A DNA stretch of 11,647 nt. Origin: an uncultured Lachnospiraceae bacterium. Its GTDB lineage: Bacteria > Bacillota > Clostridia > Lachnospirales > Lachnospiraceae. Below the pieces are notes generated by a model. That model saw nothing but the letters and a program-made list of their open reading frames with translations, searched no databases and was not told the DNA's origin. The translations under genes and the position numbers were made by a program. Position 1 is the stretch's first letter, and the number at the start of each line of letters is the position of its first letter. The stretch covers positions 1 through 11,647 of the forward strand of contig CAMKMR010000025.1 in NCBI GenBank assembly GCA_946413945.1, read 5' to 3'. Below, piece after piece: positions 1-5,888 of the stretch.

Positions 1-1
1 T

Positions 2-466
2 AAGGATAATACAAAGGAATTTGATAATGACCTTATCATCGTTGACTGGCTTACACAGTTCTCAGAGATCAAGGACGCAACTTATGTTCGTGGTTTCCTT
101 GGACGTATGCTTTTTGCTGGTGATGATGGAATCAAGAAGGTAAAGGTTTTATCCGGTGGTGAGAAAGTGAGATGTCTTCTTTCCAAGATGCAGATCATGG
201 GATCTAACTGCCTTATCCTTGACGAGCCAACTAACCATCTCGATATGGAAAGTATCACATCCCTCAATAATGCGCTTATAAAATTCCCTGGTGTCGTTCT
301 TTTCTCATGTCAGGATCATCAGTTCATTCAGACAACTGCAAATCGTATTATGGAGCTTACAGCTACAGGACTTATCGATAAGCAGACAACATATGACGAA
401 TATCTTGCCAGTGATGAACTTGCTCGTAAGAGAATGGTTATGAATATGGATCAGAGCGAGGACTGA
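2..466 (+). CDS. ykpA: ABC-F family ATPase, C-terminal part (YkpA/YbiT type), cut by window start
   Basis: The last 154 codons of a gene whose start lies left of the window. ABC-F proteins are soluble twin-ATPase proteins that act on the ribosome rather than transporting. The visible part is the end of the second ABC domain: signature LSGGEK (149-166), Walker B plus D-loop LILDEPTNHLD (212-244), then the segment ending in ANRIMEL. The stretch LGRMLFAGDD just before the signature is typical of the YkpA/YbiT subfamily. The residue where the H-switch histidine is expected is Gln (CAG, 311-313, in FSCQDHQF). The gene ends 55 bases before a strong terminator, so it is the last gene of its transcript. 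The Walker A motifs and first domain are not visible. The family call is firm; the exact subfamily rests on motif resemblance. Confidence 0.9.
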   Translation, partial: KDNTKEFDNDLIIVDWLTQFSEIKDATYVRGFLGRMLFAGDDGIKKVKVLSGGEKVRCLLSKMQIMGSNCLILDEPTNHLDMESITSLNNALIKFPGVVLFSCQDHQFIQTTANRIMELTATGLIDKQTTYDEYLASDELARKRMVMNMDQSED

Positions 467-521
467 TAATTTGGCTAAAATCTTATTCAGCTAAAGAAAA
501 ATACTAACAAAGACTAAATAG

Positions 522-563
522 AATGTCAGAAAGCAAAAAAATGCTTTCTGGCATTTTTTTTTT
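522..563 (+). terminator. Rho-independent terminator of the ABC-F gene
   Basis: A 14-bp stem (522-535 with 542-555, one G-T wobble at 526/551) encloses a six-A loop and runs into ten T residues (554-563). This is a textbook intrinsic terminator and separates the ABC-F gene from the transporter region. Confidence 0.93.
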
Positions 564-759
564 GAAAAGACGGAATTTTGACGGATGTGCTGTTTGAGAT
601 CTAGGAGCTAGTGGATTGATATTTCAGGATTTAATTGCTCTGTAACTTGCCCTGAAGCTTTTAAGAGATCACACAAAAAACAAAATGATAAAAAAATGAG
701 GTAATATTGCACATATGAATCTCAGAAAGACACAACTCCTATTAAAAATATACAAAAAA

Positions 760-773
760 CGTTTCCGGAAACG
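760..773. promoter_or_regulatory. Perfect 14-bp palindrome, LacI-family-type operator
   Basis: CGTTTCCGGAAACG is its own reverse complement and has the central CG step typical of LacI/GalR-family operators. It is centred 112 bp upstream of a related CCGG-centred sequence in the promoter at 868-893. That arrangement would fit a repressor binding two sites, possibly by looping. No LacI-type gene lies in the window, so the regulator is unknown. Confidence 0.65.
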
Positions 774-867
774 GAGTGAAAATGGTGAAATTGATGTAAA
801 AATAGCAAAAAATAAAAATTTTTTTTGATATTAAAAACTGGCTGAAAAGCTAGAGTTTACAATGATG

Positions 868-893
868 ATAACGTTACCGGTTTTTGTTATAAT
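868..893 (+). promoter_or_regulatory. Extended -10 promoter overlapped by an imperfect dyad
   Basis: TATAAT (888-893) preceded by TG at 885-886 is an extended -10 element; no good -35 is visible at 16-18 bp. Overlapping it, ATAAC (868-872) and GTTAT (886-890) form an inverted repeat around ACCGGT (876-881). The left half, ACGTTACCGG, matches the left half of the palindrome at 760 at nine of ten positions. A protein bound here would cover the spacer and -10, as a repressor would. Transcription would begin near 900 and give a leader of about 270 bases. Confidence 0.6.
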
Positions 894-927
894 TGCACAA
901 TAAATGAGCCTTAAATCAAAAAAATAC

Positions 928-956
928 TTGCAATATTTACGGTAAGGGGGTAATAT
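928..956 (+). promoter_or_regulatory. Second sigma-70-type promoter for the transporter genes
   Basis: TTGCAA (928-933), a 17-bp spacer and TAATAT (951-956) each match the consensus at four of six positions. The spacer contains ACGGTAA (939-945). It may serve as an alternative or additional start to the extended -10 promoter upstream. Confidence 0.45.
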
Positions 957-998
957 ACAGTTATCGCAACGGTAATGCGAACACACATTTTTCATGAA

Positions 999-1014
999 TC
1001 CTTCAAGCGAAGGA
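999..1014 (+). promoter_or_regulatory. Hairpin covering the ribosome binding site of a leader ORF
   Basis: TCCTTC and GAAGGA pair perfectly (6 bp) around the loop AAGC. The right arm, GAAGGA, is a good Shine-Dalgarno sequence 9 bases before the ATG at 1024, so the hairpin would hide it. The A run that follows rules out an ordinary terminator. Confidence 0.4.
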
Positions 1015-1023
1015 CAAAAAAAC

Positions 1024-1125
1024 ATGAAGATTCCACACGATGAAATGAAATTTTTTGAACCTCTGACGGCTGAACTCAGGTGTTTCGGATCCCTGATTAT
1101 GCAAAATGACGATTCAAAAAAATGA
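1024..1125 (+). CDS. Possible 33-residue leader peptide
   Basis: The short ORF begins at an ATG 9 bases after a GAAGGA ribosome binding site and ends with TGA at 1123-1125, 46 bases before the binding-protein start. The peptide begins MKIPHDEMKFFEPL and ends QNDDSKK; an in-frame upstream ATG at 994 would add ten residues. It has no signal peptide or membrane segment and I do not recognise it. In favour: a well-spaced Shine-Dalgarno and a position inside the leader transcript. Against: the length could arise by chance and the codons do not resemble those of the strongly biased gene that follows. It may be a regulatory leader peptide or simply a chance ORF. Confidence 0.3.
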   Translation: MKIPHDEMKFFEPLTAELRCFGSLIMQNDDSKK

Positions 1126-1171
1126 AAGCAATCTAAGGAATCACCACACACATTTAAAGGAGGGTTTTCTC

Positions 1172-2590
1172 GTGAGAAAATTTAACAGAGTACTTGCAGC
1201 TTCTTTATCACTTGCTATGGGACTTTCACTTGTAGCTTGCGGAAGCAGCACAAAGACAACAGAAAATGAAGCTAAAGAAGGAAGCACAGCAGAGGCTTCT
1301 AAGACAGAGCCAACTGCAACAACTGCTGAAGGCGGTGAAGGAAAGGTTCTTAACATCCAGTGCTGGAATGAAGAATTTGCAAACAGACTTGCAGATCATT
1401 ATCCTGGATTCGTAAAGAACAATCCTGATGATGTAACACAGGGTGGTAAGATTGGTGATGTAACAGTTAACTTCTCAATTACACCATCACAGGACAATGC
1501 ATATCAGAGCAACCTTGATGACCTTCTTCCAGTTAACTTAGAGAAGTCAGCAGATGAAAGAGTTGACCTTTTCCTTGTAGAAGCTGACTATGCAAAGAAG
1601 TATACAAACGCTGCTACACCAGTAGCAATGTCAATGGATGAACTTGGAATCACATCAGCAGATATCTCTGATCAGTTCAAGTATACACAGGATATCGTTT
1701 CAGATGCATCTGGAGCAATCCGTGGACTTTCATGGCAGGCTTGCCCATGTCTCTTCATTTACAGAGCAGATTATGCTGAACAGGTACTTGGATCATCAGA
1801 TCCTGCAGAAGTTCAGAAGGCTGTAGCTGATTGGGATACATACAAGAAGACAGCCGATAAGTTTAATGCAGCAGGAATTCACATGCAGGAGACAGTAAAT
1901 GACTCTTACCGTGTATATGCTGATAACGCAACAACACCTTGGGTAACAGACGATAAGATTTCTATCGATGCTAACATTATGAAGTGGGTTGATGATTCTA
2001 AGGCAATGGTTGATGCTGGCGAGACAACAACACAGGCTCTTTGGTCTGATGCTTGGAACGCTGGTATGATGACATCAGGAAAGACATTCGGTTTCTTCGG
2101 ACCACTTTGGCTTATTTCATTCTGTATGCATGCAGATGACAGCACTTCAGTAGCTGCTAACGGCGGTTGGAAGGCTTGTGCAGGACCACAGCAGTTCAGC
2201 TGGGGCGGTTCATGGATCTGTGCAGCAGAAGGAACAGATAACGCTGAACTTGTTAAGGATATCATGCTTAAGCTTACAACAGATGAGCAGATCCTTACAG
2301 ATATTGCAACAAAAGATCAGGATTGCGTAAACAGCCATAAGGTTCTTAACACACTTGGTGCTGACGAATCAAAGGGTGTTCCTGCTCTTGGAAACCAGAA
2401 CGTATATGCAGACCTTGCAGCATCAGCTGATAACATCGATCGTTCAAAGGTTGGTGACTACGATCAGGGATGTATCGAAGAGTTCCAGAATGCTATGACA
2501 CAGTACTTTGATGGAAATAAGACAAAAGACGAAGCTCTTGAAGAGTTCTACAAGAAGGTTCAGGATAAGTATCCAAACCTTTCACACTAA
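1172..2590 (+). CDS. Carbohydrate ABC transporter substrate-binding lipoprotein
   Basis: The 472-residue surface lipoprotein captures a sugar or oligosaccharide and hands it to the two permeases encoded next. I chose the GTG at 1172 because AGGAGG (1158-1163) sits 8 bases before it and it gives a clean lipoprotein signal: basic RKFNR, a hydrophobic stretch, then lipobox LVAC with Cys23 as the lipid-bearing residue. An upstream in-frame ATG at 1106 would spoil the signal peptide. A Thr/Ala/Glu/Ser-rich linker (about 24-55) precedes the binding domain of extracellular solute-binding family 1. Features seen in related clostridial proteins include SWQACPCLFIYR, the nearby SSDPAEVQKAVADWDTY, and a Trp-rich segment around GGWKACAG. 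The mature part has eight other Cys residues. Codon use is strongly biased (ACA, CTT), suggesting high expression. The substrate cannot be told from sequence. Confidence 0.92.
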   Translation: MRKFNRVLAASLSLAMGLSLVACGSSTKTTENEAKEGSTAEASKTEPTATTAEGGEGKVLNIQCWNEEFANRLADHYPGFVKNNPDDVTQGGKIGDVTVNFSITPSQDNAYQSNLDDLLPVNLEKSADERVDLFLVEADYAKKYTNAATPVAMSMDELGITSADISDQFKYTQDIVSDASGAIRGLSWQACPCLFIYRADYAEQVLGSSDPAEVQKAVADWDTYKKTADKFNAAGIHMQETVNDSYRVYADNATTPWVTDDKISIDANIMKWVDDSKAMVDAGETTTQALWSDAWNAGMMTSGKTFGFFGPLWLISFCMHADDSTSVAANGGWKACAGPQQFSWGGSWICAAEGTDNAELVKDIMLKLTTDEQILTDIATKDQDCVNSHKVLNTLGADESKGVPALGNQNVYADLAASADNIDRSKVGDYDQGCIEEFQNAMTQYFDGNKTKDEALEEFYKKVQDKYPNLSH

Positions 2591-2620
2591 TAATACTTAG
2601 ATTATATTAGGGTAATCAAT

Positions 2621-2664
2621 GGCGTACCTGTTATGTGACATCCATTTGCAGGTGCGCCTTTTTT
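2621..2664 (+). terminator. Terminator-like hairpin between binding protein and permeases
   Basis: A 10-bp GC-rich stem (2621-2630 with 2649-2658, one G-T wobble) has an 18-base loop and is followed by six T residues (2659-2664). The permease genes just downstream show no obvious promoter of their own, so the hairpin probably terminates only part of the transcripts, and may also protect the 3' end of the binding-protein mRNA. Confidence 0.75.
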
Positions 2665-2700
2665 AAACATAATTGGACAGTGGTTGATTGGAGGCAACTT

Positions 2701-3624
2701 ATGACAACAAACAAGTCAAAAATATCACGTTTTAACAGATGGGGATATTTTTTCTTGATTCCCTTTGCAGCTGCTTTTATTATCTTCCAGTTAATTCCGC
2801 TCGGAAGTACAATATATTACAGCTTTTTTGAAAAATACAAAGTAGGTCTTACAATGGTGGGCCCTAAATTTGTAGGTTTAAAGAACTATCAGACAATCCT
2901 TACTGACGGTACACTTTTTACATGTCTGAAGAATACAATGATCATGTGGATCATGGGATTTATCCCTCAGATAGTCGTATCTCTTTTACTGGCAGCATGG
3001 TTCTCTGATCCATCCCTTAGATTAAAGGGATCAGTATTCTTTAAAGCAGTTATCTATCTTCCAAACCTTATCATGGCAGCATCATTTGCGATGCTTTTCT
3101 ATGCACTTTTCTCTACAATCGGTCCTGTAAACTCAATTCTTATGGACCTTGGTATTATAGAGAGAGGTCAGCCGATAAATTTCCTTTCTTCAGCTACTGG
3201 AACAAGGTGTATTGTAGCTTTGATGAACTTCCTTATGTGGTTCGGAAATACAACAATTCTTCTTCTTGCAGGTATGTTGGGAATTGATACTTCACTTTAT
3301 GAAGCGGCAGAGGTTGATGGAGCTACTTCAACAGAGATTTTCTTTAAGATTACATTACCACTTGTTAGACCTATCCTTGTGTTCGTTATGATCACATCTC
3401 TTATCGGTGGTATGCAGATGTTCGATGTACCACAGATCCTTACAAATGGTACTGGTGGTGGTAACTATGCTGGTAGAACACTTATTATGTATCTTAACGA
3501 CAATCTCTTTAGTAAGAACTATGGTAAGGGCGGTGCTATCTCAGTATTCCTCTTCCTTGTAACAGCGGTTCTCAGTTTGATCGTATTTAAGTTCAATACT
3601 GCAGACAGTAAAGAGAAACGATAG
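2701..3624 (+). CDS. Carbohydrate ABC transporter permease, first subunit (MalF/MsmF type)
   Basis: The 307-residue inner-membrane protein is one half of the importer's channel. The start at 2701 follows GGAGG (2690-2694) by 6 bases. The in-frame ATG at 2635 is rejected because it lies in the loop of the upstream hairpin and has no ribosome binding site. The protein opens with a basic stretch and a membrane segment (YFFLIPFAAAFIIFQLIPLG), typical of the MalF/UgpA/MsmF side of such pairs, and has about six membrane segments in all. The EAA loop that contacts the ATPase is intact, beginning EAAEVDG at residue 201 and ending ITLP at 217-220. The second permease follows 16 bases after the stop. 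Substrate unknown. Confidence 0.93.
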   Translation: MTTNKSKISRFNRWGYFFLIPFAAAFIIFQLIPLGSTIYYSFFEKYKVGLTMVGPKFVGLKNYQTILTDGTLFTCLKNTMIMWIMGFIPQIVVSLLLAAWFSDPSLRLKGSVFFKAVIYLPNLIMAASFAMLFYALFSTIGPVNSILMDLGIIERGQPINFLSSATGTRCIVALMNFLMWFGNTTILLLAGMLGIDTSLYEAAEVDGATSTEIFFKITLPLVRPILVFVMITSLIGGMQMFDVPQILTNGTGGGNYAGRTLIMYLNDNLFSKNYGKGGAISVFLFLVTAVLSLIVFKFNTADSKEKR

Positions 3625-3640
3625 AAAGGAGACGGCTACA

Positions 3641-4501
3641 ATGGAAAAAAAGATGAACAGCAATAGTGTAAAAACTAGAAGAGTAATAGCATACATTGTA
3701 CTTGTTTTCTTTGCAGCGTTATGCTTATTCTGGTTTCTCTTACTCTTTGTAAATTCAACAAAGACACATGGTGAGGTAACAAATGGTCATTTCTCTATCT
3801 TACCAGGAAGTAATCTTGTCAAGAACTTTAAAGCAGCTATTAACGATTCATCAGCACCAATAATAAAGGGTATTACAAACAGCTTTATTGTATCGGCTTT
3901 AAATGCTCTGCTTTGTACATACTTCTCTACAATGACAGCTTTTGCTATCCATGCTTATAATTTCAAGGGTAAAAAGGCAATCTTCGTATTTATCCTTGCA
4001 ATCATGATGATCCCAACACAGGTTACAGCACTTGGTTTCATCAAGCTTATGGAATCAATGAAGCTTACAGGTCATTTACTTCCACTTATTCTTCCAGCTA
4101 TTGCTTCACCGGTAACATTCTTCTATATGAAGCAGTATATGGAATCAGGTATGCCACTTGAACTTCTTGAAGCAGCAAGAATTGATGGTGCAGGTGAATT
4201 AAGAATATTCAATACAATTGCCTTACCACTCATGAAGCCAGCTATCGCAGTACAGGCTATCTTCTCATTCGTAGGATCATGGAATAACTACTTTACTCCA
4301 GCGCTTATCCTTAAAGATGCGAAGGATAAATGGACTCTTCCAGTTATCATTGCTTTCTTAAGATCAGCTGATTTCAAGAGTTTTGATATGGGTAAGATTT
4401 ATATGACGATCACTCTTTCAATCTTACCAGTTATCGTAGTTTATATTTTCCTTTCAAAGCACCTCGTTGGTGGGCTTGCAGTAGGTGCCGTAAAGGGTTA
4501 A
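3641..4501 (+). CDS. Carbohydrate ABC transporter permease, second subunit (MalG/MsmG type)
   Basis: The 286-residue inner-membrane protein completes the importer's channel. The start follows AAAGGAG (3625-3631) by 9 bases; a second in-frame ATG four codons later is a less likely alternative. The order is basic N-terminus, first membrane segment, a periplasmic-side loop containing NSTKTHGEVTNG, and then the core membrane domain. The EAA loop runs from EAARIDG (residue 177) to IALP (193-196), and the protein ends in a membrane segment followed by HLVGGLAVGAVKG, the usual tail of MalG-type subunits. A terminator follows 42 bases after the stop. No ATPase gene is linked, so a general sugar-importer ATPase of the MsmK/MsiK kind is expected elsewhere in the genome. 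Confidence 0.93.
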   Translation: MEKKMNSNSVKTRRVIAYIVLVFFAALCLFWFLLLFVNSTKTHGEVTNGHFSILPGSNLVKNFKAAINDSSAPIIKGITNSFIVSALNALLCTYFSTMTAFAIHAYNFKGKKAIFVFILAIMMIPTQVTALGFIKLMESMKLTGHLLPLILPAIASPVTFFYMKQYMESGMPLELLEAARIDGAGELRIFNTIALPLMKPAIAVQAIFSFVGSWNNYFTPALILKDAKDKWTLPVIIAFLRSADFKSFDMGKIYMTITLSILPVIVVYIFLSKHLVGGLAVGAVKG

Positions 4502-4543
4502 GGTTAGAAAAATTTAGAGAAGGTTATTTATATTTATAAAATT

Positions 4544-4578
4544 AAAAGCGCATACAAAAAGGGTATGCGCTTTTATTT
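4544..4578 (+). terminator. Rho-independent terminator after the transporter genes
   Basis: A 12-bp stem (4544-4555 with 4563-4574) built on AGCGCATAC has a 7-base loop and is followed by T-rich sequence. The A run on the left arm means it could also terminate on the other strand, but no minus-strand gene is present to need it. Confidence 0.9.
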
Positions 4579-4615
4579 TCTAAAATATGTTAATATGTAC
4601 GGGAAGGGATATATA

Positions 4616-4739
4616 TTTTTGAAGGCCTTTTGAAAATGATCTGAAACTGCTTTGAAAGTTCGCTTAATGAATTTGGAAGATGTTTTTGAAGGCGTTTTGA
4701 AAATGATCTTAAAAGTTCGCTTAATGAATTTGGAAGATG
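4616..4739. repeat. Imperfect tandem duplication built from 11-bp TTTGAA units
   Basis: Two adjacent copies, 4616-4682 (67 bases) and 4683-4739 (57 bases), differ by an indel of about ten bases and a few substitutions; both end in GCTTAATGAATTTGGAAGATG-type sequence (the last 20 or so bases are identical). Within copy one the hexamer recurs every 11 bp: TTTGAA at 4618, TTTGAA at 4629, TCTGAA at 4640 and TTTGAA at 4651. In copy two TTTGAA occurs at 4685 and 4696, with TCTTAA at 4707. The length difference between the copies is close to one 11-bp unit. Direct repeats at this spacing resemble operators of OmpR/PhoB-type response regulators. Confidence 0.85.
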
Positions 4740-4752
4740 TTTTTACAATATT

Positions 4753-4780
4753 TTGAATATAAGGATTTCAAGGATATATA
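4753..4780 (+). promoter_or_regulatory. Likely promoter of the yesL-like gene
   Basis: TTGAAT (4753-4758), a 16-bp spacer and TATATA (4775-4780). Transcription would start near 4787, just upstream of the ribosome binding site at 4819-4823. The -35 overlaps another TTTGAA (4752-4757) of the kind found in the repeat array upstream, 10 bp after TTTACA at 4742. Confidence 0.5.
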
Positions 4781-4829
4781 TGCAGTTCGGTGCGTTATTG
4801 TTAAAGAGATTACCAAAGAAGGAAATGAT

Positions 4830-5648
4830 ATGAGTAAAAAAAATAAAGCAAATTTAAATGACAGAAAAAAGATGATCCAGGAAGAAGTTGTGGTAAAAAA
4901 AACAGATGATAAAGTAAGAAAAGATGCGGTAAAGAAAGTAAATGATGTATCAGAATTAACTGCGGTAAGAATGGCTGAAGAAGCGGAGGAAGAGGAGGTT
5001 GTTGCAAAGACACCTCTTGAAAAATTCTTTGCGGCCAGTGATGTGTTTGGGGATCTTTTTATACTTAATCTTGCATTTATATTGGCGTGTCTTCCGATAA
5101 TTACTATTGGAGATGCTATTGCGTCTTTATACGGTGTGTGCTTTAAGATGATAAAAAAGAAGGAATCAGGGGCCTGGCACCTTTTCTGGCAGGAATTTAA
5201 GGATAATTTCTGGGATGCTACAAAGGTATGGCTGGTTTTACTTTTTATCTATGGACTTGTAGTAGTAGAAAATTATATATTCCAGACAGCAGAAGGAAGT
5301 CTTTCTAATATCATGCTTTTTGCTCAGGTTATTGGTCTCTTCTTTATACTCGTGGAAGTGCCATTTTTATTTCCACTGGTGGGGAGATATAAGAATACAA
5401 CAGGAAGCTATTTAAGAAATGCATTTATTCTCTTTGTTACTCATATTAATGTATGGTTATTTATAGCTTTCCCATGGTTTGTATTTATCATTTTATATAT
5501 GTTAAAGCAGACATTTTTCCTTCAGATAGTAGTTTTATTTTTCCTTATAATTGTTGCAGTCCTTGCATACGCGTCTTCGATTAAGATTTTACCTTTATTT
5601 GATCAGCTTGAAGAAAATGAAGCTGAGAAAACAAATCAAAATAGATAA
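4830..5648 (+). CDS. YesL-family (DUF624) membrane protein
   Basis: The 272-residue integral membrane protein has no known biochemical activity. Family members usually sit beside sugar ABC importers and two-component genes, and are presumed to be accessory to uptake or its sensing. The start at 4830 follows AAGGA (4819-4823); an in-frame ATG at 4737 lacks a ribosome binding site and precedes the likely promoter. The DUF624 core begins near residue 72 (DVFGDLFILNLAFILACLPI), followed by ITIGDAIASLYGV and the loop around WHLFWQEFKDNFWDATKVW. About six hydrophobic segments follow, then an acidic/polar tail. Residues 1-62 are an unusual highly charged extension, Lys-rich then Glu-rich (EEAEEEE), that typical family members lack. 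The gene has its own promoter region, so it may be controlled apart from the importer. No clear terminator follows. Confidence 0.82.
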   Translation: MSKKNKANLNDRKKMIQEEVVVKKTDDKVRKDAVKKVNDVSELTAVRMAEEAEEEEVVAKTPLEKFFAASDVFGDLFILNLAFILACLPIITIGDAIASLYGVCFKMIKKKESGAWHLFWQEFKDNFWDATKVWLVLLFIYGLVVVENYIFQTAEGSLSNIMLFAQVIGLFFILVEVPFLFPLVGRYKNTTGSYLRNAFILFVTHINVWLFIAFPWFVFIILYMLKQTFFLQIVVLFFLIIVAVLAYASSIKILPLFDQLEENEAEKTNQNR

Positions 5649-5654
5649 GATAAA

Positions 5655-5775
5655 AAAGTAGAAAAACAAAGTAAAGAGTAAAGAGAAAAAAACAAAGAGA
5701 AAAAAACAAAGGGAAAAAGAAAGGGAAAAAACAAAGGAAAAAACAAAGGGAAAATACAAAGGAAAAGAAGAAGTA
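5655..5775. repeat. Purine-rich tract of degenerate 13-bp repeats
   Basis: The + strand is almost entirely A and G. A unit resembling ACAAAGGGAAAAA recurs at about 13-bp intervals: CAAAG at 5667, 5693, 5707, 5732, 5744 and 5757, with variants TAAAG at 5679 and GAAAG at 5719. There is no ATG to open a reading frame. The minus-strand ORFs across it are Phe/Leu-rich artefacts of low complexity. The repeats probably arose by slippage; a structural or regulatory role is possible but unproven. Confidence 0.7.
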
Positions 5776-5795
5776 AAAAAAATTTAAAATAAAAA

Positions 5796-5824
5796 AAGTA
5801 TTTTTCGTTTTTAGGAAGTATAAT
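5796..5824 (+). promoter_or_regulatory. Promoter of the dgt-dnaG-rpoD cluster
   Basis: A perfect -10, TATAAT, lies at 5819-5824. The -35 region (5796-5801) matches poorly, but long A-tracts just upstream (5774-5797) could act as an UP element. It leaves a leader of about 58 bases to the dgt start. The TTGACA at 5850-5855 has no properly spaced -10 and is not part of it. Confidence 0.5.
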
Positions 5825-5888
5825 AAATTGTGGCAAAAAAAAGAACAATTTGACAATTTGGCGATTGGATTAATTTGGAGGCTTTGCT

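Larger units (their letters stand above)
467..1171. other. Long non-coding region with regulatory elements
   Basis: These 705 bases hold no gene of ordinary length. Contents in order: the ABC-F terminator; 564-759, A/T-rich, where I see nothing definite; a perfect palindrome (760-773); an A-tract-rich stretch (796-838) that could be curved; an extended -10 promoter within an imperfect dyad (868-893); a second promoter (928-956); CGGTAA repeats (940-975); a hairpin (999-1014) and a short ORF (1024-1125); then the binding-protein ribosome binding site. The length and density of elements suggest tight control of the transporter. Confidence 0.7.
4502..4829. other. Intergenic region between the importer and the yesL-like gene
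   Basis: These 328 bases hold the transporter terminator, a nested repeat (4616-4739), a candidate promoter (4753-4780) and the ribosome binding site of the yesL-like gene. I see no coding sequence in it: stops break up every frame across the repeat. Confidence 0.75.

Noticed and set aside
831..1151. Minus-strand ORF of 106 codons upstream of the binding-protein gene
   Set aside because: It has no ribosome binding site or recognisable domain, is Cys/Phe-rich in an odd way, and runs across promoters and leader elements that read the other way.
1906..2265. Minus-strand ORF of 119 codons inside the binding-protein gene
   Set aside because: It is the shadow of a strongly coding, codon-biased gene and has no family resemblance.
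4737..4829. Upstream ATG start for the yesL-like protein
   Set aside because: It has no ribosome binding site, it overlaps the end of the repeat, and the likely promoter starts transcription downstream of it.
5581..5856. Phe/Leu-rich minus-strand ORFs over the purine tract
   Set aside because: They are low-complexity translations of a polypyrimidine strand and have no ribosome binding site.
5850..5874. TTGACA at 5850-5855 as the -35 of a dgt promoter
   Set aside because: No -10 lies at a suitable distance; the nearest candidate, ATTAAT at 5869, leaves only a 13-bp spacer and abuts the ribosome binding site.
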